Source: Staphylococcus pragensis (GTDB taxonomy: Bacteria; Bacillota; Bacilli; Staphylococcales; Staphylococcaceae). From it: a DNA stretch of 64,000 bases. Positions 42,844 to 51,166 of the stretch are shown piece by piece. The stretch is from the NCBI RefSeq assembly GCF_004785665.1, contig NZ_SRPJ01000001.1:1054001-1118000 (forward strand). Reading direction: 5' to 3'. The notes beneath the pieces were generated by a model that was not told the DNA's origin, did not search any database, and saw nothing but the letters and a program-made list of their open reading frames with translations. The position numbers and the translations under genes were made by a program. Each line of letters opens with the position of its first letter. Position 1 is the stretch's first letter.

Positions 42844-42976
42844 TCTTTCTCCCATCCAGACTATTACTGTCGGCTCTAGAATCTCACTAGATCAGCCACT
42901 TATAACTTCTTAGTTATAAGCAGGTCGCAGGCTTAAATTACTGCCGGTTGGGAATCACACCCTGCCCCGAAAGAAT
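42844..42976 (-). promoter_or_regulatory. FMN riboswitch (RFN element)
   Basis: The minus strand shows the RFN core: GGGGCAGGGTG, ATTCCCAACCGGCAGTA, AGCCTGCGACC, TGGCTGATCTAGTGAGATTC and AGAGCCGACAGT, closing with GGATGGGAGAA. FMN binding would favour the terminator and repress ribD-ribE-ribBA-ribH. Confidence 0.96.
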
Positions 42977-43127
42977 TACTATGAAATTGTGATAACTTAA
43001 GAGTTAATGTAGTTAATTACTACACACTTAATCATACGCTTATTTTTAGAAAATTACAAACAAAGAAATACAGTCTTGTAGACGATTTAGTCACAAAATG
43101 TAGCTTTTTTCAGCATTAGGTGTAAGT

Positions 43128-44618
43128 CTATGATGATTCATGATCAAATTCGCTTTGAACTTCGTATAGATAATTCACAGAGCTCACCGCTTGAGTCACA
43201 ATCATTTTAACACCGTTTCTCAATTTATTAACGCCATTTGTAACTTGACCAATCGCAATCATATTATGCAATGTACCATATCGCGGACTAATCACTTGAT
43301 TGGTTTCCGGAATAATTTGAATACCACCCATAGGATGAGCTTGAACTATTTGACGATTTTCAAGATTTAACACTAGTTGATCATCTTCATCTAAATCTGA
43401 TAGATGGGTTTTAGAACCAGTAGAATTAATTACCACATTATATTGATGGACTTCCGTTTCATCTTTAAATTTTAAATAAAACTGATTGTCCTCATATTTA
43501 ATATCCTCTAATCCTTTTTTAATGATTAAAGAGCCATCATTTATTAAATCAATAACTAAACGGGCAGTACGAGGAGGCATCGGGTTAGAATTTAATTGAA
43601 TAATTTTAGTAAAACGTTTATCAAATTCTTTTTGATCACTACGACTGAAACTATTCCAAATCCAATTTAAATTTTCTTTAACATTTTCAATGATACTTTG
43701 AAAGACACCTAATTCATCGGGACGATCTAAGTCAAATTGTAAATCTTTAATCGTATCACCTGTTCTACGATGAACCATTCTATCTAATTTAACATTATAT
43801 AAATCACATTCTAATTTGAATAATTCAAATGCTTTTTCTAATGGCACGTTGCCATAATGTTCCATTTTAATTTCATTGAACTTTTCTTTAGTTAAATATT
43901 TAAAATCGATCTCCACCATATTTCCTCGTACACTAGGTAAATTGGCCGATCTACTTGTCATAGTTATTGGTAACTTAGGATGATGCGAAGCGACATAACG
44001 TACTACATCTAAACTCGCTAATCCAGTGCCAACTATCGCAATACTATCTGTTTCTTTCACTTCATCTAAGGTATGGTATGTCGGATATGGTGTTTGTATG
44101 TATCCTTTTTTTCCTTTTAAATAATATGGATCGTGATATGCAAAAGTTCCAATCGTTAGAAAAATATAATCATATTCTTTCCATTGGGACATATCTTCAG
44201 ACGTACAGACATAATATTTTAACGTCGTTTCATCAACATCAGAGTTAGTAAATATTTCATGCACTGGTTTATTAATAACATTTAAATTATCAAACATAGT
44301 TGCATAATCTGATAAATATGATTTCATATAATGACCAAAGACAAATCTTGGTAAATATTTAGGATTATCGAATTTAAATTCATTCTGATTTTGATACCAT
44401 TTCCAGAATTCTTCATCATCATCTAAATTTAAACTCATATTTTTAGTAGGTAAATTAATTAGGAGTTGGCTACTATCATTTTGAAAAGGCACGCCTTGTC
44501 CCATATTATCTTCATTATCATAGACATCTACTTTTAACTTCTTGAAGTCTTCATTTTTAACTAACTGTCGTAAAACACTGACGCCAGCTGTTCCCATTCC
44601 AATTATTGCTACACGCAT
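43128..44618 (-). CDS. FAD/NAD(P)-binding protein
   Basis: 496 aa. It starts with a dinucleotide-binding fold VAIIGMGTAGVSVLRQL and has GQGVPFQNDSSQLLINLP, a second nucleotide-binding motif SIAIVGTGLASLDVVRYV near 190, and ends in NMIAIGQVTNGVNKLRNG. This is the NAD_binding_9 type seen in uncharacterised oxidoreductases near monooxygenases. Substrate unknown. It lies upstream of the FMN riboswitch on the same strand, but the 150-base gap suggests separate transcription. Confidence 0.82.
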   Translation of the reverse strand: MRVAIIGMGTAGVSVLRQLVKNEDFKKLKVDVYDNEDNMGQGVPFQNDSSQLLINLPTKNMSLNLDDDEEFWKWYQNQNEFKFDNPKYLPRFVFGHYMKSYLSDYATMFDNLNVINKPVHEIFTNSDVDETTLKYYVCTSEDMSQWKEYDYIFLTIGTFAYHDPYYLKGKKGYIQTPYPTYHTLDEVKETDSIAIVGTGLASLDVVRYVASHHPKLPITMTSRSANLPSVRGNMVEIDFKYLTKEKFNEIKMEHYGNVPLEKAFELFKLECDLYNVKLDRMVHRRTGDTIKDLQFDLDRPDELGVFQSIIENVKENLNWIWNSFSRSDQKEFDKRFTKIIQLNSNPMPPRTARLVIDLINDGSLIIKKGLEDIKYEDNQFYLKFKDETEVHQYNVVINSTGSKTHLSDLDEDDQLVLNLENRQIVQAHPMGGIQIIPETNQVISPRYGTLHNMIAIGQVTNGVNKLRNGVKMIVTQAVSSVNYLYEVQSEFDHESS

Positions 44619-44766
44619 TTAACATCATCCTTCTATCTATCTCTCATTCAAAATATAATTGTATTATATCAATGTCTTAAATTAATAGTCTTATTCAAGT
44701 ATAGCCATTTCTAAATACTTCTAACCATTATAAGATATGGTAGAATCTATTTGAGGTGAAATGATT

Positions 44767-44844
44767 ATGAAATTTTTACTTAAAGTTGCCCTTGTATTTG
44801 TGATTGCTTTTTCTTGGTTGAATCGAAAAAATAAAGCTGAATAA
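44767..44844 (+). CDS. 25-residue membrane peptide
   Basis: Short ORF encoding MKFLLKVALVFVIAFSWL followed by a polar, charged tail (NRKNKAE). It has one predicted transmembrane helix with basic ends. GAGGTG lies 8 bases before the ATG at 44767; another ATG at 44761 is too close to it. A full hairpin terminator follows 17 bases after the stop. A leading ribosome site and own terminator argue for a real gene. Function unknown; small hydrophobic peptides of this form include type I toxins and membrane-protein partners. Confidence 0.55.
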   Translation: MKFLLKVALVFVIAFSWLNRKNKAE

Positions 44845-44860
44845 TTTTTTAATATGATAA

Positions 44861-44906
44861 AAAACCAGCGCACACAATAGTTTAACAAATTGTGTATGCT
44901 GGTTTA
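44861..44906. terminator. Bidirectional terminator (small peptide gene / sagB)
   Basis: Inverted repeat AAACCAGCGCACACAAT / ATTGTGTATGCTGGTTT (one mismatch plus a G-T pair) with a 10-base loop. Confidence 0.9.
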
Positions 44907-44913
44907 ATTTTAA

Positions 44914-45765
44914 TTATTTTTGATGTTTAGTATCATCTTTATATACATAAAGTTTGAAATATTTACCTTCTGTTTTCATTTCTTTATAGAAATCCGCAAT
45001 AATTTCGGCGTTATTTTCAGCCCATTTAATATCTGTAGCATATTGGTGTTCACCAGGGTTTTTAGGATTCCATCTCATACTATAAAGTGTATTTTGATCG
45101 CTATGTGATAAATAGTGTTGGTGGATGAAATCTGCGCCACCTTTGATAGCTTTCTCAGGTGTATCCCAACCATGCTTTTTAGCGTATTCTGAACCTGTTT
45201 TAATAGGATCTTCATCTAGAGCCCCTACGCCGTAAAAGTTATAATACTTCTTACCGTCAATTTCGACGCCTTTAGCTAAATCACTTTTAACTGAACCTGT
45301 TTCTAATAACGCATGTGAAATTAAATAAACTTCATTTACATGCTTTTCTTTAGCGGCACTAACGAAAGCATCAGTATGTTCTAATAAAGTAGGTCTATCA
45401 AATAACATACGTTTGATACGATTTTCATCAATACCTTGATATTTTGATAAATCTAAAAATTGATATCTTTGTTTGTCATCATCAATGAATTTACTACTAT
45501 CCATTGCAGCTTTTATTTCACTCGCTGAAGCATCTCTCCAAGCATTGTTGCTTTTATTAGATACTTGTTGGCTTGTATAGTTATCAATTTGCTTCTCAGC
45601 AGCTTTATCTAACGTTACATTTAAATGCTCAACACTTTCTTCTTCATCAACATTTTTGAAAAAAATCTGATCAGAAATCATTGAAAAGAAGACGAAACCA
45701 GCTACTACTAAAACAATGAGCAACCCTACAAGTCCTATTATAGAGCCCTTCTTGTGCTTCGTCAT
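44914..45765 (-). CDS. sagB: Membrane-anchored N-acetylglucosaminidase SagB-like
   Basis: 283 aa. One N-terminal transmembrane helix (about 10-32) is followed by an extracellular GH73 glucosaminidase domain with the catalytic Glu in YLISHALLETGSVKSDLAKG (near 155) and YYNFYGVGALD and KWAENNAEIIADFY blocks. In S. aureus SagB trims new glycan strands to their final length. The start at 45765 is the ATG after AGAGGTG; an in-frame GTG two codons upstream lies within it. Position near the rib genes and sigS fits sagB. Confidence 0.92.
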   Translation of the reverse strand: MTKHKKGSIIGLVGLLIVLVVAGFVFFSMISDQIFFKNVDEEESVEHLNVTLDKAAEKQIDNYTSQQVSNKSNNAWRDASASEIKAAMDSSKFIDDDKQRYQFLDLSKYQGIDENRIKRMLFDRPTLLEHTDAFVSAAKEKHVNEVYLISHALLETGSVKSDLAKGVEIDGKKYYNFYGVGALDEDPIKTGSEYAKKHGWDTPEKAIKGGADFIHQHYLSHSDQNTLYSMRWNPKNPGEHQYATDIKWAENNAEIIADFYKEMKTEGKYFKLYVYKDDTKHQK

Positions 45766-45995
45766 ATTCACACCTCTTAGGTCATTCTTTTAATCTTAAT
45801 TAAACTATTTCATGATAAAAAGTTTAACATTATTACTACCTTTAAACAATTTTATAGTTACAATGTTACAAATTCATAAAATAACAGTAATCAAAATGAA
45901 ACTTAACAAAATAAAAAGTAATGAAATAAGTGGAATTTCATTACTTGGTACATCTATATATAATTCGTTAGTTATCTAGATCAATCTATATAAAG

Positions 45996-46220
45996 TTATT
46001 TATTCTCATTGCGGTAATCCATCATGATGAAACTCGCAGCTTGTGATCTATTCTTATAGTAATATTGGTTTAAATCAATTGTGCCCTCAACTTCACCATC
46101 ACGGTACATCATTTCATTTGTGAAATTATTAATCATCACAAATTCAGAACGATCTCTAATAATATCTAAATCATCATTTCTCGCAAAGAAATGTTCAAGA
46201 TTTAAATGTGCGTAATCCAA
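45996..46220 (-). CDS. Small conserved hypothetical protein
   Basis: About 74 aa, soluble and acidic, with DYAHLNLEHFFARNDDLDIIRDRSEF and a C-terminal YYYKNRSQAASFIMMDYR. No domain recognised. The TTG at 46220 is suggested because GGAGG lies 8 bases upstream; the ATG at 46226 is only one base from it. Divergent from sigS across a 209-base gap. Confidence 0.65.
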   Translation of the reverse strand: MDYAHLNLEHFFARNDDLDIIRDRSEFVMINNFTNEMMYRDGEVEGTIDLNQYYYKNRSQAASFIMMDYRNENK

Positions 46221-46390
46221 CTTCATACCTCCCACTTTTTAAATGTCGCATTGTATTCTAATGAACGATTTAATTCAACATTTTATTATATTTTGTCATT
46301 CTATGTTTACTATTTAACACCTATTTTTTAAATTACGCAAATGATAATTCATTGTGACTATATTATTCTCTATTTATCCGGAAAATTAAT

Positions 46391-46406
46391 TTATGTATAT
46401 ACATAA
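46391..46406. promoter_or_regulatory. Perfect 16-bp palindrome before sigS
   Basis: TTATGTATATACATAA reads the same on both strands. It ends 2 bases before the AAGGAG ribosome site of sigS. A dimeric-regulator operator or 5'-UTR element is possible. Confidence 0.45.
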
Positions 46407-46429
46407 TCAAGGAGTTTAAATCGTACACA

Positions 46430-46909
46430 TTGAATTTTGAAAAAATTTACGCTAACCACTATAAAATAATTCATTATTTGTTAAAACAATACCATATAAA
46501 GTATAATTATGATGAATTTTACCAATTACTTTTAATTAAATTATGGCAGTTATCTCTTATATATGATTCAATTTCCTCTATCACTCTTATCTCATTTCTA
46601 TATACTCGATTAAAATTTTATCTTATCGACCTTTTTAGACATGAAAAGGTAAAAATTGAAACTATTGATTTAGAAACTGCAGAAATAAATTCTTCTATGA
46701 ACTCTTTTTATAAACAATATCCTCTTAATTATCTACAAGATGTTCAGTCTCTTCTTCGTCCTCACGAATACACTTGGCTCAAATTTTATATGCAAGGTTA
46801 TAAACAATATGAAATCGCTAAGTTAATGGGTGTTTCTACTACTACTATTAAAAAGTATAAATCCCTAACTTTTAATAAATTACAAACTTATTATCATGAA
46901 GGTGTATAA
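46430..46909 (+). CDS. sigS: ECF-type sigma factor SigS
   Basis: 159-aa group-4-like sigma factor. Region 2 lies in the first 80 residues (YDEFYQLLLIKLWQLS ... FLYTRLKFYLIDLFRH); region 4 is a C-terminal helix-turn-helix, YKQYEIAKLMGVSTTTIKKYKS (about 125-146). SigS is the staphylococcal stress and virulence sigma. The start is TTG at 46430 with AAGGAG 15 bases upstream, which is unusually far; there is no better start. Its last codons overlap the start of a ComK-like gene, which matches the usual sigS neighbour order. Confidence 0.88.
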   Translation: MNFEKIYANHYKIIHYLLKQYHIKYNYDEFYQLLLIKLWQLSLIYDSISSITLISFLYTRLKFYLIDLFRHEKVKIETIDLETAEINSSMNSFYKQYPLNYLQDVQSLLRPHEYTWLKFYMQGYKQYEIAKLMGVSTTTIKKYKSLTFNKLQTYYHEGV

Positions 46910-47359
46910 CGTGTTACCCCATAATTCATACCATTTATTATATATTCAAGCCATGTCAGGTAGTTCGCTTAAAACGAAGTGTTGCTTTACAACTTATGAC
47001 ATGGTACTGCCTTTTCCAATAAAAAAGGTACTGATTTATTATTTGGAGCAACATCAACGTTCATATTCGCAACAGGTAAAATTAGCGAAACGTTTGTTGA
47101 CGATTAATAAATTAGTACCATTATATATATCTCTAATAAAGTGATTCTTTTTCCAGTGAAGCAACAGCGTGCACCCTTACAAATTTATTTGAATGCTCAA
47201 GCAATTATAGGATTAACATCAACAAGTACCGGAACTATAGTAACGTTCGATAATTTAATCCAGTTTAAAATTAATGAACCCTATACGTTGGTTTATAAGA
47301 AATGGCAAGAAAGCTTACTATTATTTCATTTAGTGCAAAAATCTACGCCGTCTTATTAA
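46896..47359 (+). pseudogene. ComK-like regulator gene, frameshifted
   Basis: Two ORFs in different frames (46896-47144 and 47141-47359) together read as one ComK-family protein: the first ends INKLVPLYIS, and the second continues NKVILFPVKQQRAPLQ, the order of conserved ComK segments (PPILLTP-FPT ... W-N ... I-F-N ... KKW-ES). The break falls in a TA/TC dinucleotide tract at 47121-47134; removing 2 bases joins the frames into 153 codons. It starts inside the end of sigS, so it is likely translationally coupled. In S. aureus the gene after sigS is ecfX, and two comK genes exist; I cannot tell from memory which it matches. Confidence 0.68.
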
Positions 47360-47792
47360 ATTTGTACTCTAGCAACTTCTTAGTAAATAGCGCTGTCACT
47401 GATTTAATTAATAACAAACTGACTAAAGCTAATAAAATAGCCCCTATTAAAATTAAAATAACGTTAATAACTGGCATAGAAACTTGAGGATTAACGAAAA
47501 AATTTACTGCCGTTAAACTCGTGATAAATCCGGTTAAAAATAAACCTAATAATAATGCATAAACAATAACCATACCAATTAACATAGCGAATAAAGTTAT
47601 ACTTGAAGTATTTTTCTCTTTAAAAATATATTGCTTTAAAAATGTATTGGCGTACGTCACAGGTTTATTAAATTTATACGCATCTGCTTGTTCACTATGC
47701 GTTGCAAGTTGCTCATCAAGTAATTTTTTCTCTTTTTTATTTAGAAACCATAACTGTTTTTTTACTTTTTGTTCGAAGGCTGCTTGTTTCAT
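47343..47792 (-). CDS. Membrane protein with two TM helices
   Basis: 149 aa. A charged cytoplasmic N-terminus (KQAAFEQKVKKQLWFLNKKEKKLLDEQL, resembling the short helical domain next to PadR-type regulators and DUF1129 proteins) is followed by hydrophobic segments about 70-95 and 105-135. Function unknown. The start is set at 47792, downstream of AAGGAGAG. Its 3' end overlaps the ComK-like gene by 17 bases in convergent orientation. Confidence 0.7.
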   Translation of the reverse strand: MKQAAFEQKVKKQLWFLNKKEKKLLDEQLATHSEQADAYKFNKPVTYANTFLKQYIFKEKNTSSITLFAMLIGMVIVYALLLGLFLTGFITSLTAVNFFVNPQVSMPVINVILILIGAILLALVSLLLIKSVTALFTKKLLEYKFNKTA

Positions 47793-47878
47793 ACTTAGTT
47801 GTATCTCTCCTTTTCCTCTCTTACTCATAAATCTTAGCGGAGTTTATAAAGAGTAGCAAGATGTTATTCTCTAAAAAT

Positions 47879-47935
47879 AAAAGAAGCGAACCAGAAATCG
47901 AATTTAACTAAAACGATTTCTGATTCGCTCTTCTT
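47879..47935 (-). terminator. Transaldolase terminator
   Basis: Long stem AGAAGCGAACCAGAAATCG / CGATTTCTGATTCGCTCTTCT (one mismatch), flanked by A and T tracts. Confidence 0.88.
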
Positions 47936-47945
47936 TATTTAATGA

Positions 47946-48659
47946 TTATAAAATTGATAATCCTGAACTTTGAATATCTTTAGCGAAACCTTTTACAGTG
48001 TCTACTGATAATTCATTAATGTCACGACCTAAATTTGTGTTTACTTTTTTAACAACATCAGCTGGACATGTAATAATATCAACACCTAGTTGATCAGCTT
48101 GAATAACATTGAATGTTTCACGGCAACTTGCCCATAATAATTTAACGCCTTCTTTGCTGTGTGCTACTTCAACAGATTCTTTGACTAATGGAAGTGGATC
48201 TACGCCTGTATCTGCAATACGTCCAGCAAACACTGAAATATAAGTAGGTACACCAGCTGTTACCGCTTCAGTGATTTCTTTAACTTGTTCAATTGTATAA
48301 ACTGCAGTCACGTTTAAGCGAACATTATCTGCTGATAATTTTTTAATTAATGAGATAGTTGATTCACCTTTAGAATTTACAACTGGAATCTTAACAAACA
48401 CGTTGTCACCATATTGTTTTAAGATTTCAGCTTCTTTTTCCATTGTTTCTAAATCATCTGAGAACACTTCGAATGAAATCGATGCATCTGGAATTTCACG
48501 AACCGCTTCTTCAGCAAATGCTTTATAATCTGTAACGCCAGCTTTAGCCATTAAACTAGGGTTAGTTGTGAAACCATCCACTTCTTTATTTTTATATGCA
48601 GCTTTCATTTGTTCGATATCTGCGCCATCCGCAAATACTTCTACGTTAAGTTTAGTCAT
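47946..48659 (-). CDS. tal: Transaldolase
   Basis: 237-aa class I aldolase of the transaldolase/fructose-6-phosphate aldolase type. The Schiff-base Lys is in DNVFVKIPVVN near 92, with TTNPSLMAKAGV at the start and LNVTAVYTIEQV and ISVFAGRIADTGVDP further on. Pentose phosphate pathway. The ribosome site is TTGGAGGA. Transcribed alone. Confidence 0.93.
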   Translation of the reverse strand: MTKLNVEVFADGADIEQMKAAYKNKEVDGFTTNPSLMAKAGVTDYKAFAEEAVREIPDASISFEVFSDDLETMEKEAEILKQYGDNVFVKIPVVNSKGESTISLIKKLSADNVRLNVTAVYTIEQVKEITEAVTAGVPTYISVFAGRIADTGVDPLPLVKESVEVAHSKEGVKLLWASCRETFNVIQADQLGVDIITCPADVVKKVNTNLGRDINELSVDTVKGFAKDIQSSGLSIL

Positions 48660-48927
48660 CTTACTATTCCTCCAAATTAAGTTTTACGAACATAGAAATA
48701 TATTAATTGTATGAATTTAAATTTCAAATATGTATATTTTGTGATGAACTTTATATATTATTTTCTATTCCGTATAGATAAATGGTTATAAACTATTTAT
48801 ATCATTCTTGGTGTTTGTTAGCGAGTGTTTTGCTTATTTTTGAAAATGCTTCCTCACTATAACGTGCTAGTATCCAATTCTATAAATGTGGTAATATAAT
48901 GTAATGATGTCGCACAGGAGGTTCAAT

Positions 48928-49233
48928 ATGTCGAAATCTAAAAAGTACTTTATTATTTCAGTTGTTTTATTAGTAATAAGTTTTTACTTTAATACATTTA
49001 ACCCATTACTTAGTAGACAAATTACATCAATAAAACATTTATTAATTGCTTGTAGTCTTCTCAATGTGATTATTCTAATAGCGTCTATTATATTTTCAGA
49101 TAAAGCCATTAAACATCTTAATTCCAAAAAAGATAAGCTAAGAACTGCCACTAAATTGTTACCTTTTATTATTTTGGTAGTTATTCTGTTCCATATCTTC
49201 GCTTCAATTACCACTTTTGGTGTATTTTCTTAA
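48928..49233 (+). CDS. Small three-helix membrane protein
   Basis: 101 aa with three hydrophobic helices (about 7-24, 36-58 and 76-98) separated by Lys-rich loops. No family recognised. The ATG at 48928 follows AGGAGG by 6 bases; an earlier in-frame ATG lacks a site. Same orientation as crcB 60 bases downstream; a link to fluoride export is possible but unsupported. Confidence 0.7.
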   Translation: MSKSKKYFIISVVLLVISFYFNTFNPLLSRQITSIKHLLIACSLLNVIILIASIIFSDKAIKHLNSKKDKLRTATKLLPFIILVVILFHIFASITTFGVFS

Positions 49234-49292
49234 ATTTTAATGGTAACTTTGAATGTTCAATAAATCAATTTTAAAATTATAGGTGAAAGTTC

Positions 49293-49658
49293 ATGCAATA
49301 TATTTTTGTCTTTATCGGTGGAATGGTTGGTGCATTACTTAGATATTTTATATCTTATATAAATAATGGCATGGCATTTCCTATAGGTACTTTAGTAGCC
49401 AATTTAGTTGGTGCATTTCTCATGGGATACCTTTCTACTATAGCCATTCAATATTTTAAAGACCATCCTAAGTTCAAGAAAGGACTAACAACTGGATTTT
49501 TAGGTGCCTTAACGACTTTTTCAACGTTCCAATTAGAACTTGTAAAAATGTTTCACCATCATTCCTTTATATTATTATTAACTTACGCTTTAGTTAGTTA
49601 TATAGCAGGAATTTTATTGTGTGGGATAGGCGTAAAATTAGGAGGTCGTACCCAATGA
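49293..49658 (+). CDS. crcB1: Fluoride channel subunit Fluc/CrcB 1
   Basis: 121-aa four-helix membrane protein. [13 protein letters not shown] at the start, [17 protein letters not shown], and [16 protein letters not shown] carry the family fluoride-path residues (Asn and the Phe/Ser/Thr track). Its stop overlaps the ATG of the second crcB (ATGA), which fits a paired heterodimeric Fluc channel. Confidence 0.94.
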   Translation: MQYIFVFIGGMVGALLRYFISYINNGMAFPIGTLVANLVGAFLMGYLSTIAIQYFKDHPKFKKGLTTGFLGALTTFSTFQLELVKMFHHHSFILLLTYALVSYIAGILLCGIGVKLGGRTQ

Positions 49659-50008
49659 TTAATGGCTTATTAATTATGCTGGGTGGTGGTTTAGGCGCAG
49701 TAGTAAGAGCTTGGTTAACAGACTTTACGAAAAGTAAATGGCCTTCACCATTACCCATAGCGACACTAATAGTGAATATTATTGGAAGTTTTTTAATAGG
49801 ATTAACGTTAGGTGTGACACTTAATCATCCATCGTTCAGCTTATTCTTCTCAACTGGTTTTTTAGGCGGCTTAACGACTTTTTCAACATTATCCTATGAG
49901 CTGGTCAATTTTATAACACCTAAGTTTAAACCATTACATATTATTAGTTACACAATTTTACAATTTATTATAGGATTTTTAGCTTGTTACCTAGGTTATA
50001 TTCTTTAG
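49655..50008 (+). CDS. crcB2: Fluoride channel subunit Fluc/CrcB 2
   Basis: 117 aa, with [31 protein letters not shown] and [16 protein letters not shown]. It is a clear paralogue of the preceding gene. Start at 49655 with AGGAGG upstream, inside the end of crcB1. Dual Fluc proteins in Gram-positives usually form dual-topology heterodimers. Confidence 0.94.
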   Translation: MINGLLIMLGGGLGAVVRAWLTDFTKSKWPSPLPIATLIVNIIGSFLIGLTLGVTLNHPSFSLFFSTGFLGGLTTFSTLSYELVNFITPKFKPLHIISYTILQFIIGFLACYLGYIL

Positions 50009-50033
50009 TCCTATAATCTTTTTAAAAATAAAT

Positions 50034-50073
50034 GCTATTCATTGACCATGAAGAAGCGGTCAATGAATAGCTA
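50034..50073. terminator. Bidirectional crcB2/aldo-keto reductase terminator
   Basis: Perfect 14-bp repeat GCTATTCATTGACC / GGTCAATGAATAGC with a 10-base loop, followed by TATTTTTG. Confidence 0.9.
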
Positions 50074-50081
50074 TTTTTGTA

Positions 50082-50918
50082 TTAATGTCCTTCAAATGTA
50101 TTAGGATCTGGTCCTACCCTTTTATCTTTATTTAATTGATCAATGCGATTCATTTGATCTTCAGACAATTCAAAATCAAACACATTAATATTTTCTTCAA
50201 TTCGACTAGGTGTAATTGATTTAGGAATCACAATCACTCCATGTTGAATGTTCCAACGAATAATAACTTGTGCTGGTGATTTACCTACTTCTTTACCAAT
50301 CTCAATTAAAGTTTCATCATTTAGAATTTGAGCATTCATTAATGGTGACCATGATTCCATATAAATTTTTTGTGCATCTAAATATTTTCTCAATTCATTT
50401 TGCGTAAAATAAGGATGAAATTCAACTTGATTGATTACAGGCTTAATTGATACTTGAGCTAGTAAAGCTTCAAGATGTTCTGGTTGAAAGTTACTTACAC
50501 CTATATTTTTTACTTTGCTATCTTTATATAAATCTTCCATACCTTTCCACGTATCAATCATCACTGCTTCATTCGTACCTGGCCAGTGCACTAAATATAA
50601 GTCTAAATAATCAAGACCTAATTTTTTAATACTTGTATCATAAGCTTGAGCTACATTTTCGCGACCAAAATCTTCAAAATATAATTTAGATGTGACAAAG
50701 ATATCTTCACGACTTAAACTAGCCGCTTCAAGTCCTTCTTTAATACCTATACCTACTTGTTCTTCGTTCCCATACACTTTAGCTGTATCAATACTACGAT
50801 AGCCTGATTCAATTGCATGTTTCACTGCTTCTTTACATGTTTCATCATTTTCAACTCTAAATGTACCTAGACCTAATTTAGGCATGTGATGTCCATTATA
50901 AAACTCAATTGTTTCCAT
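50082..50918 (-). CDS. Aldo/keto reductase
   Basis: 278-aa NADPH-dependent (beta/alpha)8 reductase of the YvgN/YtbE type. Tetrad residues are visible: Asp and Tyr in YRSIDTAKVYGNE (about 43-55), Lys in FVTSKLY, His in LYLVHWPG; the cofactor motif is IPKSITPSRIEEN near 240. Likely detoxifies small aldehydes. The start at 50918 follows GGGAGGG by 8 bases. Confidence 0.92.
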   Translation of the reverse strand: METIEFYNGHHMPKLGLGTFRVENDETCKEAVKHAIESGYRSIDTAKVYGNEEQVGIGIKEGLEAASLSREDIFVTSKLYFEDFGRENVAQAYDTSIKKLGLDYLDLYLVHWPGTNEAVMIDTWKGMEDLYKDSKVKNIGVSNFQPEHLEALLAQVSIKPVINQVEFHPYFTQNELRKYLDAQKIYMESWSPLMNAQILNDETLIEIGKEVGKSPAQVIIRWNIQHGVIVIPKSITPSRIEENINVFDFELSEDQMNRIDQLNKDKRVGPDPNTFEGH

Positions 50919-51128
50919 TTTATAGACCCTCCCACTATTTATCATATGATTTATTTATAACATGTATGATGTATATGATGATATTATTTTATTCCCTAAA
51001 ATCTCTCACATTAATACACAAACATGACATTAATAATAATGTGACTCAAACAAGAGTATTTAAAATATTGTTAAAATGAATATCAACACACTTACGTAAG
51101 AATTTCTTTACAGAAGTACAGGCATGAA

Positions 51129-51162
51129 AAAACGCTAGAAAGAATAATCTTCCTAGCGTTTA
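51129..51162 (-). terminator. Terminator of NERD-like gene
   Basis: Stem AACGCTAG(A)AAGA / (T)CTTC(C)TAGCGTT, followed on the minus strand by TTTTTTCATG. Confidence 0.85.
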
Positions 51163-51166
51163 AGTA

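Noticed and set aside
49234..49292. Fluoride riboswitch upstream of crcB
   Set aside because: The gap before crcB1 is short and AT-rich and lacks the conserved crcB-motif segments and pseudoknot.
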